A stretch of 64,000 bases of DNA from Breznakiella homolactica (GTDB lineage Bacteria; Spirochaetota; Spirochaetia; Treponematales; Breznakiellaceae): NCBI RefSeq assembly GCF_016616095.2, contig NZ_CP067089.2, positions 1,798,001 through 1,862,000 on the forward strand. Direction: 5' to 3'. Positions 55,089 to 62,974 of the stretch are shown piece after piece. Every line of letters begins with the position of its first letter. The stretch's first letter is position 1. The translations under genes were made by a program, and so were the position numbers. Under the pieces are notes generated by a model. That model was not told where the DNA came from. It saw only the letters and a list, made by a program, of their open reading frames with translations, and searched no databases.

Positions 55089-55117
55089 TGACACACCGTT
55101 TTCCTGGGGCTAGTGTA
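55089..55117 (+). promoter_or_regulatory. Possible promoter directly before the aminotransferase start
   Basis: TTGACA (55089-55094), 17-bp spacer, TAGTGT (55112-55117). The ATG at 55123 is 6 bp past the -10, so a transcript from it would be leaderless or nearly so. Confidence 0.4.
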
Positions 55118-55122
55118 GGACC

Positions 55123-56415
55123 ATGAATATCCTAGCAGAAGAACTAAATTCCGTACTGGATGGAACCGTGGCCGGCCGGCTTTTCTCAAAGCTGGGACGG
55201 CGGATTTACTTTCCCAAGGGTATAATCGCCCAGTCCGGGGAAGCGAAAAAGCATGCCCATGTGGCAAACGCCACCATCGGTATGGCATTCAAGGACGGGA
55301 AACCGCTGATCCTGTCGGCCATCGCCGAAGGCATGCCCACCCTTACCCCCGCGGAGGCCGTGACATACGCCCCCACCGCTGGAGTTGAGGCGGTCCGCAA
55401 TGCCTGGAAAAAGGAAATAATCAGAAAAAATCCTTCTATTAATCCTGATGGTTTTTCGCTTCCCGCGGTAGTGCCGGGGCTGAGCGCGGGGATATCCTAT
55501 CTGGCGGACCTGTTTCTTGATGAAGGGGATACCATACTGACCAGTGATCCCTCCTGGGATAACTACGCCCTTATTTTCGGGGAACGCCGGGGGGCGGCGG
55601 TACAGGAAGTACCGTTTTTCGGAGACGCAGACGGCCTCAATATAGCGGGTATATGGGACGCCGTGGCAAAGGCCGCAAAAACCGGAACCGTCCGGATCAT
55701 CCTGAATTTCCCGAACAATCCCTCGGGATACGCCCCTACAAAAAAAGAAGCCGATGAGCTGACCGCCCTGATCCGGGAAACCGCCGAAGGCGGCGCCGAT
55801 GTGCTGGTGATCTGTGACGACGCCTATTTCGGGCTTTTTTACGAAGAAGATACCTATAAAGAATCCCTTTTTGGGCGGTTTGCGGCCCTCCACGAACGGG
55901 TCCTGGCGGTAAAGATAGACGGGCCCACAAAGGAAGATTACGTATGGGGGCTCAGAGTAGGATTCGTTACGTTCGGTTCCGCGGGAATGGACGGATCCTC
56001 CTATGACGCGCTGGTAAAGAAACTCATGGGCATCATCCGTTCTTCGGTATCCTGCGCCAACACCCCGGCCCAGTACCTCATGCTGAAAACCCTGGAGGAC
56101 AGCAGGACCGCCGGTGAAAAGAAAACCTATTACGGCTATCTCGAGGCCCGGTACCGGAAGGTTAAGGAATTCCTCGCGGCGAACCCGGACCATCCGATAC
56201 TTAAACCCCTGCCTTTCAATTCCGGGTATTTTATGAGCTTCCGCTGTACCGGCATCGACGCGGAGGAACTGCGCCAGGAACTCCTGTCGAAACACGGGGT
56301 CGGCACCATCGCCCTGGGGAATAAATACCTCAGGGTCGCCTTTTCCAGCGCCGAAGCGGACCAGATCGAGGGAATATACCGCACGATTTTTGAAACCGCC
56401 GCGGGAATGAAATAG
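55123..56415 (+). CDS. Pyridoxal-phosphate aminotransferase (class I/II)
   Basis: 430 residues of fold type I. Motifs: ATIGMAFKDGKPL, YAPTAGVEAVRNAW, PAVVPGLSAGISYLADLFLDEGDTILTSDPSWDNY (about 110-145), FPNNPSGYAPTKKE (about 203, cofactor Asn), VICDDAYFGLFYEED (about 230, Asp-x-x-Tyr) and the Schiff-base Lys region near VKIDGPTKEDYVWGLRVGF (Lys about 270, Arg of WGLR). The closing KYLRVAFSSAEADQI holds the carboxylate-binding Arg. The subfamily resembles aspartate/aromatic aminotransferases of Bacteroidetes and spirochaetes, but the substrate is uncertain. Monocistronic, with a strong terminator downstream. Confidence 0.88.
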   Translation: MNILAEELNSVLDGTVAGRLFSKLGRRIYFPKGIIAQSGEAKKHAHVANATIGMAFKDGKPLILSAIAEGMPTLTPAEAVTYAPTAGVEAVRNAWKKEIIRKNPSINPDGFSLPAVVPGLSAGISYLADLFLDEGDTILTSDPSWDNYALIFGERRGAAVQEVPFFGDADGLNIAGIWDAVAKAAKTGTVRIILNFPNNPSGYAPTKKEADELTALIRETAEGGADVLVICDDAYFGLFYEEDTYKESLFGRFAALHERVLAVKIDGPTKEDYVWGLRVGFVTFGSAGMDGSSYDALVKKLMGIIRSSVSCANTPAQYLMLKTLEDSRTAGEKKTYYGYLEARYRKVKEFLAANPDHPILKPLPFNSGYFMSFRCTGIDAEELRQELLSKHGVGTIALGNKYLRVAFSSAEADQIEGIYRTIFETAAGMK

Positions 56416-56448
56416 CCGTTACCGGATCCCTGCCGGGATCAGACAAAA

Positions 56449-56480
56449 AAAGCCGGCCCTTTGGCCGGCTTTTCTGTTTT
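56449..56480 (+). terminator. Rho-independent terminator after the aminotransferase
   Basis: AAGCCGGCC and GGCCGGCTT around CTTT, followed by TTCTGTTTT; A-run on the other side makes it usable by the convergent gene as well. Confidence 0.88.
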
Positions 56481-56493
56481 CTCCATACCGGAG

Positions 56494-56967
56494 CTAGCCC
56501 ACAAGCTGTCTGCCGATGTCCTGGAGTTCGGGAATCTGAGTGTACAAAGGCATGTGTCCCCGGGAATTTTTCTTATCCAGATCAACCAGTTTTACGTACA
56601 GTTCATTGAGGAGATCCGCAAAAAGCTGTAAATTAGAACCGAAGTTGTTCACCGCCATATCCCGGAGGACCCGGTCAGCGCCGGTACTGCTGCTGAGGCG
56701 GTTCCGCAGGGTCGGAACCAGTTCCTTACGGGCCATGGATACAAACCGGGCGGCGGCGGAAATCTGCCGGTACAATTCATCCAGATGGAACCCCTGATAC
56801 CGGTACTGCTCGGTTTTCTCCGTGAGGATTTCGATTAAATCCCAGGACTGCTTTTCCAGCGGAAGCTGGAGAAGCGCCGGTCGTATAAAACGATTGGAGA
56901 TATTTGTTTTATAATGTTCCCCAATGCGTTCAATCAATCTGATTATTTCAGGATCTCGTATCTGCAT
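56494..56967 (-). CDS. Small conserved-looking helical protein, function unknown
   Basis: 157 residues, soluble and almost entirely helical: DPEIIRLIERIGEHYKTNISNRFIRPALLQLPLEKQSWDLIEILTEKTEQYRYQGFHLDELYRQISAAARFV, then LRDMAVNNFGSNLQLFADLLNELYVKLVDLDKKN. No motif known to me. The ATG at 56967 has GGAG about 13 nt upstream; an in-frame start at 57030 would almost touch the divergent solute-binding gene. The shared 65-bp gap must hold both promoters. The aminotransferase terminator lies after its stop. Confidence 0.65.
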   Translation of the reverse strand: MQIRDPEIIRLIERIGEHYKTNISNRFIRPALLQLPLEKQSWDLIEILTEKTEQYRYQGFHLDELYRQISAAARFVSMARKELVPTLRNRLSSSTGADRVLRDMAVNNFGSNLQLFADLLNELYVKLVDLDKKNSRGHMPLYTQIPELQDIGRQLVG

Positions 56968-57032
56968 TGTTATAATAATACTCCGCCGTTGACGGATTGA
57001 CAAGCATGGAACAGCGACAATAGGATTCATTT

Positions 57033-58289
57033 ATGCGTAAACTAATGCTCATTGCAGGCATCTCCGTTGTTTCGGCGCTGTTTGTTTCCTGCGGCTTTTT
57101 TGAATCAAGGACAGCGGTGCTCTGGACCGACAGGCCGGAATTTGCCGTCTACGCGGACTATTTTAACGCAGCTCAAAATCAGTACAAAATCGAAACCCGG
57201 TACCTTCCGTCCCCGGCGCAGGCCCTTTCCAAGGCAGTTCCCGGGGAGTTTCCGGATATTGTGGTGGGGAGCTGGCTGAAAAGCGCTTCCACCCGGTCCC
57301 TGTTTGCTTCTCTGGACAGCATGTTCCGGAACGGAAACATCCAGGAAAGCTCCTTTTACCCCGCCCTGCTTGCGCCGGGCAGAATAGAGGGAAAACAGTA
57401 CCTGCTTCCGGTTTCCTTCAACATACCGGCGGTTATTTTTTCCCGGGAAAACAGCGGCCTGGTGGACAATCCCTTTGTCCTTTCCATCTCGGAAATACAG
57501 GAACTGGGAAAAGCCTACAATATCGAACGGAACGGCGTTTATTCCAGGATGGGTTTTTCGCCTTCCTGGAACGACGAATTCCTCTATGTACTTGCGGATC
57601 TGCTCAAGGCTAATTTCCGGGAAGGAAGTCCCCTCGCCTGGGACCCCGCGGCGCTCGAGCAGGCTGTGGCGTATATACAGAACTGGATTCAGAATGCCAA
57701 CACGAGCATCCAGGCGGAGGATGACTTCGTTTTTAAATACTTTTTCGATCCCCCAGCAAAACTGGCCACATCCGGCAGAATTCTTTTCGGATATATGAAA
57801 AGCAGCAATCTTTTTACCCTTCCCGAGGAGGTCCGTTCAAATCTGGACTTCCGCTGGGTATCCAACCGCAATACCATTCCCCTGGCGGAAGGTACGGTTT
57901 ACTACGGCATACACAAAAAGAGCAAGTCCAAGGGAGCGGCCAGGGCCTTTGCCCAGTGGTTTTTTACTGAAGAAACCCAGCGGTTTATCCTGGAAAGCAG
58001 CAGGAAAAACCGGATGAACGAAAACTACTTTGGAGTGGGAAACGGTTTTTCCGCCCTGAGAACGGTAACCGAACAGATCTATCCCCAGTTCTACCCGCTG
58101 CTGCTGGGACATATGCCGCCCCAGGATTACCTCACGCCTCCCAATATTCTGCCCAGGGACTGGCTGACTCTGAAGGACCGGGTAATACTGCCCTACCTCA
58201 ATGACCGTATACGGTCGGACTCGCCGGCCAGCATTCGTTCCCTGGAACGGAGAATCGGAGAATGGTACCGGCTCAATCCGGTCAGGTAA
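57033..58289 (+). CDS. Extracellular solute-binding lipoprotein
   Basis: 418 residues. Lipoprotein signal MRKLMLIAGISVVSALFVSC (lipobox FVSC). The mature part has the cluster 1 (sugar/maltose type) binding-protein fold: VLWTDRPEFAVYADYFNAAQNQYKIETRYLP, FPDIVVGSWL, LPVSFNIPAVIFSRENSGL, GFSPSWNDEFLYVLADLL, and AFAQWFFTEETQRFILESSRKNRMNENYFGV. The ligand is unknown. No ABC permease or ATPase gene is adjacent, so it may serve a distant transporter or be a treponemal orphan. Divergent from the helical protein gene. Confidence 0.8.
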   Translation: MRKLMLIAGISVVSALFVSCGFFESRTAVLWTDRPEFAVYADYFNAAQNQYKIETRYLPSPAQALSKAVPGEFPDIVVGSWLKSASTRSLFASLDSMFRNGNIQESSFYPALLAPGRIEGKQYLLPVSFNIPAVIFSRENSGLVDNPFVLSISEIQELGKAYNIERNGVYSRMGFSPSWNDEFLYVLADLLKANFREGSPLAWDPAALEQAVAYIQNWIQNANTSIQAEDDFVFKYFFDPPAKLATSGRILFGYMKSSNLFTLPEEVRSNLDFRWVSNRNTIPLAEGTVYYGIHKKSKSKGAARAFAQWFFTEETQRFILESSRKNRMNENYFGVGNGFSALRTVTEQIYPQFYPLLLGHMPPQDYLTPPNILPRDWLTLKDRVILPYLNDRIRSDSPASIRSLERRIGEWYRLNPVR

Positions 58290-58429
58290 GTCCGGGAACC
58301 GCGGAATTTCATGCCCAAATATCTAAAAACTAAACTATTTCCTTCCTGTACCGATAGTTAATATAGAGGTACGGCAGAATTCGGCGGCTCTTATCCGCTG
58401 GTTCTGTTTTACCCAGGCAAAGGTGCAGG

Positions 58430-58825
58430 ATGAGTGGAATAGTAATGCCCAACACAACATTCCCCAGCATGGGTTATGCCATCAGCATGGCAGGCAGGGG
58501 AAGAATGTCCCTTCCGGTGGCTCCTTCCAGCTATATTTACTCCCATTTTAAAAATATTTCCGGAACACCCGCTCCGGAAGGTGTCCAGGGAGTGACCATT
58601 ACCAAGCTGAAGGTCCTGGATGTACTTATTGAACAGCTTCAGCAGATCAAGAAAAATCCCGGAATGTCTCTGGATTCCGCGGACACCATGACCGACCAGC
58701 AGGTTGACGCCCTGATCGAACAGTACGAAAACCAGATCAAACAGGCTCAGGCCGCGAATGCCGTAATGCCCTACAATCCCCGGCCCAGCGCTCCCGCGGG
58801 AGCCCTCTTCAATCTCACAGCATAG
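58430..58825 (+). CDS. Small protein of unknown function
   Basis: 131 residues, no signal peptide. A Met/Gly/Ser-rich start (MSGIVMPNTTFPSMGYAISMAGRGRMSLPVAPSSYIYSHFKNISGTPAPEG) is followed by two helices (ITKLKVLDVLIEQLQQIK; DTMTDQQVDALIEQYENQIKQAQAANAV) that could form a coiled-coil hairpin, and a Pro/Ala-rich tail. I do not recognise it. AGGTGCAGG lies just before the ATG. About 140 bp separates it from the upstream gene. A composite repeat begins a few bases after its stop. The codon use resembles the neighbours, which supports a real gene. Confidence 0.6.
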   Translation: MSGIVMPNTTFPSMGYAISMAGRGRMSLPVAPSSYIYSHFKNISGTPAPEGVQGVTITKLKVLDVLIEQLQQIKKNPGMSLDSADTMTDQQVDALIEQYENQIKQAQAANAVMPYNPRPSAPAGALFNLTA

Positions 58826-58830
58826 GCTTG

Positions 58831-59325
58831 CCCGGCACAGAAGCATGGTGAAAGCCGGGTCCGGGGGTCCCGTCACATGAAAAAAATCCCGCGGAGCGGT
58901 ATTTTTTTCATGTGACACCCTGCGTTACCGGTACGGACCATGCTTCTGCGCCGGCTCTTCGGGAGGTGCTGGGTGTGTGCAGCCGGTTATGGGTAGTGTT
59001 TGAATCTTTACCCGTTAGGGCACCTTTCTCCCAGGGACCCGGATGTGGGGGTGGTGGAAGCCCCCGGAGCGGCGAACCTTTCAGGTTTGCCGTGAGGAGG
59101 CTGGAACCAGGGGGAGCCGCCCTCCCTGACCGGACAGCACAGAGCCGGTTAAGCCGGAAAGGACCCGGGCCGTGATGGTAACGCCGGGTGTTGTATAAAA
59201 ACGGGAATGAGCGACTTTCGAGGCCGCAGGCCGACGAGGAGCCATTCCCGTTTTTATACAACAGGACCCGCGGCACCGGTACCACCCGGGTACTTTCCGG
59301 TTTGTCAGAATCTGTGCTCCCCCCT
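58831..59325. repeat. Composite hairpin repeat C9 (class alpha, reversed)
   Basis: Reverse-complement arrangement of C8. Hairpin 1 (type B, reverse): outer arms CGGCACAGAAGCATGG and a near-complement (58834-58849, 58938-58953), inner stem of 16 perfect bp (58872-58887 with 58901-58916). The reversed spacer holds GTGGGGGTGG, a stem-loop at 59071-59091 and CAGGGGGAGC. Hairpin 2 (forward): outer arms AGCCGGAAAG/CTTTCCGG, flanks GGTAACGCCGGGTG and CAGGACCCGCGG, inner stem of 20 perfect bp (59189-59208 with 59244-59263), core GGCC-GCA-GGCC, ending TTTGTCAGAATCTGTGCT. Fills the gap before pckG. Confidence 0.87.
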
Positions 59326-59480
59326 TAATACTTGAGTTTTTTCGATAATTTTTGTACTTTATAAGTAGCTGCCGGTCTTTTAAAATAATCTGTGATTAAA
59401 AAAGACCCCGGTGCATGAAACTCTCTGCAATTTTTAGGCTGTCTGCGGATTTGTATCCCAGGCTCAAAAACGTTACCCTT

Positions 59481-59495
59481 CGGACCAAAGGTCCG
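59481..59495 (+). promoter_or_regulatory. Leader hairpin before pckG
   Basis: CGGACC-AAA-GGTCCG, a perfect 6-bp stem, ends 5 bp before the AAGGAG ribosome site. A possible promoter TTGAGT-17-TACTTT lies at 59332-59360, giving a leader of about 145 nt that could be regulated. Confidence 0.45.
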
Positions 59496-59511
59496 TAGAC
59501 AAGGAGCTCCA

Positions 59512-61335
59512 ATGAACGTACAAGAACTTAAACACGCAGGTCTCAAGAAATGGGTCGAGGAAGCGGTTGCTCTTATGACTCCCGACGCCGTGGAAGTCTG
59601 CGACGGAACCCAGGCTGAATACGACCGGATGATCAAGATTACCGTTGACGGCAAACTTGCCACACCGTTAAATCCTGAGAAACGTCCCGGCTGTGTCCTG
59701 TTCCGCTCCGATCCCTCCGACGTTGCCCGGGTGGAAAACCGGACCTACATTGCCTCGGAAAAGGAAATCGATGCCGGTCCCACCAATAACTGGATTGATC
59801 CCAAGGAACTCAAAAAAACCATGAAGGAACTGTACACCGGCTGCATGAAAGGCCGGACCATGTACGTTATCCCCTTTTCCATGGGTCCCGTGGGTTCCGA
59901 TATCGCGAAAATCGGCGTTGAAATCACCGATTCCGCCTACGTTGTGGCGAATATGCACATCATGACCAGGGTCGGCGCGAAAGTCCTCGATGTCCTCGGC
60001 ACGGACGGATATTTCGTTCCCTGCTACCATTCCGTGGGCAAACCCCTGGCCCAGGGTGAATCCGACAATGGAGTGTGGCCCTGCGCACCACTGGACAAAA
60101 AATATATTTCCCACTTCCCGGAAACCCGGGAAATCTGGTCCTACGGTTCGGGATACGGCGGAAACGCCCTGCTCGGCAAGAAGTGTCTTGCCCTGCGGAT
60201 CGCCTCCGTACTGGCCCGGGATGAAGGCTGGCTCGCCGAGCACATGCTTATTCTCAAAATAACCAACCCCCAGGGCGAAAGCAAGTTTATCACCGGCGCG
60301 TTCCCCTCCGCCTGTGGCAAGACCAACCTGGCCATGCTCGTGCCCACCCTCCCCGGCTGGAAAGTCGAAACCGTGGGTGATGATATTGCCTGGATGAAAT
60401 TCGGCAAGGACGGGCGGCTCTACGCCATCAACCCCGAAGCGGGCTTCTTCGGCGTGGCGCCGGGAACTTCCATGGAATCCAATCCCAACGCCATGCACAC
60501 CATCGAAAAAAACACCATCTTTACCAATGTGGCACTCACCGCAGATAAGGACATCTGGTGGGAAGGTATCGGCTACGACGCACCGGGCAAACTGATTGAC
60601 TGGAACGGCAATGAATGGGTCCAGGACAAGGGAAACAAGGAACAGAAACCCGCTGCCCATCCCAACGCGCGGTTCACCGGCCCGGCGAAGCAGTGCCCCT
60701 GTATCGCCAAGGAATGGGAAGATCCCGCCGGGGTGCCCATCAGCGCGTTCCTCTTCGGCGGACGCCGGCCCAAAACCATCCCCCTGGTAAATCAGGCCAA
60801 GAGCTGGATACACGGTGTGTTCATGGGCTCCATCGTCGGTTCCGAGATTACCGCCGCGGCCCTGGACCTCAAGGTCGGAACCGTGCGGAGGGATCCTTTT
60901 GCCATGCTGCCCTTCTGCGGCTACAACATGGGTGACTATTTCCAGCACTGGATCAACATCGGCAAAAAAGGCGACGAGAGCAAGCTGCCCAAGATTTTCT
61001 TCGTCAACTGGTTCCGCAAAAACGCGGAGGGAAAATTCATCTGGCCCGGCTACGGCGAAAACTCCCGGGTTCTGGCATGGGTCTTCGAACGCTGCGCCGG
61101 CACCGGCAAGGCGGTGGAAACCCCCATTGGGTTTATGCCTACTATGGATGCCATTTCACGGCCTGATGGTGTGACTGATAGTGACATGAAGGAACTCCTG
61201 ACCGTGGATATCGAAGGATGGAAAGCGGAAATCGCCGACATCCGGGCGAACCACTATCCCAAGTTCGGGGACAAACTGCCCAAGGAATTGTCCGCGGAAC
61301 TGGAAGCCATCGAAGGCCGGCTTAACAACGCGTAA
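59512..61335 (+). CDS. pckG: Phosphoenolpyruvate carboxykinase (GTP)
   Basis: 607 residues. Interconverts oxaloacetate + GTP and PEP + GDP + CO2; in anaerobes it often runs toward oxaloacetate. The GTP-type signature is clear: [22 protein letters not shown] (about 262-282; kinase loop with the reactive Cys and P-loop GKTN), [32 protein letters not shown] (about 290-325), [14 protein letters not shown] (about 408-421, omega-loop side) and [16 protein letters not shown] NTP-binding region ([14 protein letters not shown], about 510-523). Length is normal. AAGGAG precedes the ATG. Upstream a small hairpin and an AT-rich leader may contribute control. Confidence 0.97.
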   Translation: MNVQELKHAGLKKWVEEAVALMTPDAVEVCDGTQAEYDRMIKITVDGKLATPLNPEKRPGCVLFRSDPSDVARVENRTYIASEKEIDAGPTNNWIDPKELKKTMKELYTGCMKGRTMYVIPFSMGPVGSDIAKIGVEITDSAYVVANMHIMTRVGAKVLDVLGTDGYFVPCYHSVGKPLAQGESDNGVWPCAPLDKKYISHFPETREIWSYGSGYGGNALLGKKCLALRIASVLARDEGWLAEHMLILKITNPQGESKFITGAFPSACGKTNLAMLVPTLPGWKVETVGDDIAWMKFGKDGRLYAINPEAGFFGVAPGTSMESNPNAMHTIEKNTIFTNVALTADKDIWWEGIGYDAPGKLIDWNGNEWVQDKGNKEQKPAAHPNARFTGPAKQCPCIAKEWEDPAGVPISAFLFGGRRPKTIPLVNQAKSWIHGVFMGSIVGSEITAAALDLKVGTVRRDPFAMLPFCGYNMGDYFQHWINIGKKGDESKLPKIFFVNWFRKNAEGKFIWPGYGENSRVLAWVFERCAGTGKAVETPIGFMPTMDAISRPDGVTDSDMKELLTVDIEGWKAEIADIRANHYPKFGDKLPKELSAELEAIEGRLNNA

Positions 61336-61381
61336 ACAGTATACCTGATGCAGCCCTCCGCGGCTGTTCATTAAAAAGCAT

Positions 61382-61425
61382 GAAAGGGCTTTGTACCGCT
61401 GGCCGGTATGAAGCCCTTTTTATTT
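61382..61425. terminator. Terminator between pckG and the GlpA-like gene
   Basis: AAGGGCTT...TACCG and CGGTA...AAGCCCTT form an imperfect stem followed by TTTTATTT. Lies between convergent genes and overlaps the 3' end of the GlpA-like gene, so it may serve both. Confidence 0.7.
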
Positions 61426-62856
61426 AATCCCTATTTCTCCGCAGAGCAGCCGGGAATCATTATTCTCCAGGGAAATATCCAGGGGAGAAATACCAAATTC
61501 CTCTGCCATAATGTTTAAAATCCGGGATGTGCAGAAGCCTCCCTGGCACCGGCCCAGTCCGGCATCGCAGCGGCGCTTTACGGCGTTTATCGACCGCGGA
61601 ACGATGGGCCTCCGGAGAGCGTCCAGAATTTCCCCCTCGGTTACCATTTCGCAGCGGCATACAATGTTTCCATAGGCGGGATTTTCCCGGACCAGGCGGT
61701 CCTTTTCCGCGAGGTCAAGACCGCGGAATCTGATCCGCCTCCGGGTATGGGTAAATTCTTTTTTGGGGCGCAGGGTTAGTCCGCATTTTTTCAGACAATC
61801 AGCAAGCGTTTTTGCGATCGCCGGGGCAGCGGATAACCCCGGTGATTTGATTCCCGCGAGGTTGATAAAATTCCCGCAGAACGGCGACTCGCCGATTATG
61901 AAATCGGGGATTTCCGTGTTCGGCCGGACCCCGGCGTACTGCCTGATAACCTGTGAAAAATCGATACCGGGAACGAGACGGTGCGCCTCTCTGATCAGTC
62001 CCTCGAGCCCTTCCGCGGTGGTCGCCGTATCGGACCCGTCCGAAACCTGATACGCGTCGGGTCCGGCGATCAGGTTGCCGTGAACCGTGGGAGCCACCAG
62101 GATTCCCTTAAACCCGTGTTCATCCGGGCAGGGGAAAACTATGGAATTAATGATTCCACCCTGGTTCTTATCCAGCACATGGTACTGACCGGCAAAATTC
62201 GTATGGCTGAATCCGCTGCCGCCGGCCATCCGGTGGACCCGGTCGGAGAAGCAGCCTGCCGCGTTGACAACATACCGGGAAAAAAATTCATGATCCTTCG
62301 CGGTTAGACGGAAACTGTCCCGGTTCTTTTCAATAGCGGTTACCTCCGAATTAAGCCGCAGGGAAACCCCGTTCCGGACCGCTGTTTCCGCCAAAGCGAT
62401 GGCGTACTCCCAGGGATTGACGATTGCCGAGCCCGGAGCGTACAGCGCCGCAATAAGATCCGGGTTGAGGTTCGGTTCGAGACGCAACGCCTCATCACGG
62501 TCTATGATTCGGATCCCGTCGGTCCCGTTGGCAATTCCCCGGCGGTACAGCATCCGCAGCTCGCCGATCTCCCGTTCATCAAAGGCCAAGACAAAGGTGG
62601 GAAGTTCCCTCCGTTCGACATCGAGTTCCGCGCACAGTTCCCGGGCCAGGCGGATTCCTTCGAGGTTGAGTTTTGCCTCAAGGCTGCCCGGAGGAGCGTC
62701 AAAGCCGGCGTGAAGCACGGCGCTGTTGGCTTTGGTTGTGCCCATGGCGACATCGCTGTGCCGTTCCAAAACCAGTACGGAAACTTCATATTGGGAAAGT
62801 TCATACGCCGCCGCGGCGCCTATTATGCCGCAGCCGATTATTGCTACATCATACAT
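61420..62856 (-). CDS. FAD-dependent glycerol-3-phosphate dehydrogenase-like protein with C-terminal [2Fe-2S] domain
   Basis: 478 residues. N-terminal FAD-binding MYDVAIIGCGIIGAAAAYELSQYEVSVLVLER (GxGxxG and acidic end of strand 2), DAO-family core (NSAVLHAGFDAPPGSLEAKLNLEG, YVVNAAGCFSDRVHRMAG, NLAGIKSPGLSAAPAIA). The C-terminal 90 residues are a BFD-like Fer2 domain: NIVCRCEMVTEGEIL (CxC) and RCDAGLGRCQGGFCTSRI (C...C). This is the anaerobic GlpA type, which passes electrons to GlpB/C-like partners. ATG 62856 is chosen since it gives the normal N-terminus; a TTG at 62874 is possible. No convincing ribosome site is seen for either. Confidence 0.85.
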   Translation of the reverse strand: MYDVAIIGCGIIGAAAAYELSQYEVSVLVLERHSDVAMGTTKANSAVLHAGFDAPPGSLEAKLNLEGIRLARELCAELDVERRELPTFVLAFDEREIGELRMLYRRGIANGTDGIRIIDRDEALRLEPNLNPDLIAALYAPGSAIVNPWEYAIALAETAVRNGVSLRLNSEVTAIEKNRDSFRLTAKDHEFFSRYVVNAAGCFSDRVHRMAGGSGFSHTNFAGQYHVLDKNQGGIINSIVFPCPDEHGFKGILVAPTVHGNLIAGPDAYQVSDGSDTATTAEGLEGLIREAHRLVPGIDFSQVIRQYAGVRPNTEIPDFIIGESPFCGNFINLAGIKSPGLSAAPAIAKTLADCLKKCGLTLRPKKEFTHTRRRIRFRGLDLAEKDRLVRENPAYGNIVCRCEMVTEGEILDALRRPIVPRSINAVKRRCDAGLGRCQGGFCTSRILNIMAEEFGISPLDISLENNDSRLLCGEIGIK

Positions 62857-62936
62857 AAAAAACGGTCCGGCCAAAAAACTGCCCGGACCGGAGTTCGGGA
62901 CCGGGTAGCGGAAAAAGAAAAGAGTTTTCCGGATAC

Positions 62937-62954
62937 GGCCTGCCGGGGCAGGCC
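62937..62954 (-). other. Hairpin between binding protein and GlpA-like gene
   Basis: GGCCTGCC and GGCAGGCC form a perfect 8-bp stem with a 2-nt loop, about 20 bp after the binding-protein stop. A T-rich stretch follows on the minus strand, so partial termination is plausible. Confidence 0.45.
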
Positions 62955-62974
62955 GGTTGGTCCGCCGCTGAAAC

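Noticed and set aside
4741..59325. CRISPR array or integron attC array
   Set aside because: Elements are scattered between housekeeping genes, not regularly spaced, with no cas or integrase gene. attC-like variable palindromes were considered because of the GTTAC/GTAAC flanks, but there are no gene cassettes and the conserved loop is unlike attC.
59360..59511. Known riboswitch upstream of pckG
   Set aside because: Only one small 6-bp hairpin is visible; no recognised riboswitch consensus could be identified.
59668..60948. 426-residue open frame antisense to pckG
   Set aside because: pckG on the plus strand is full length with all motifs; the antisense frame is Gly/His-rich without domain character.
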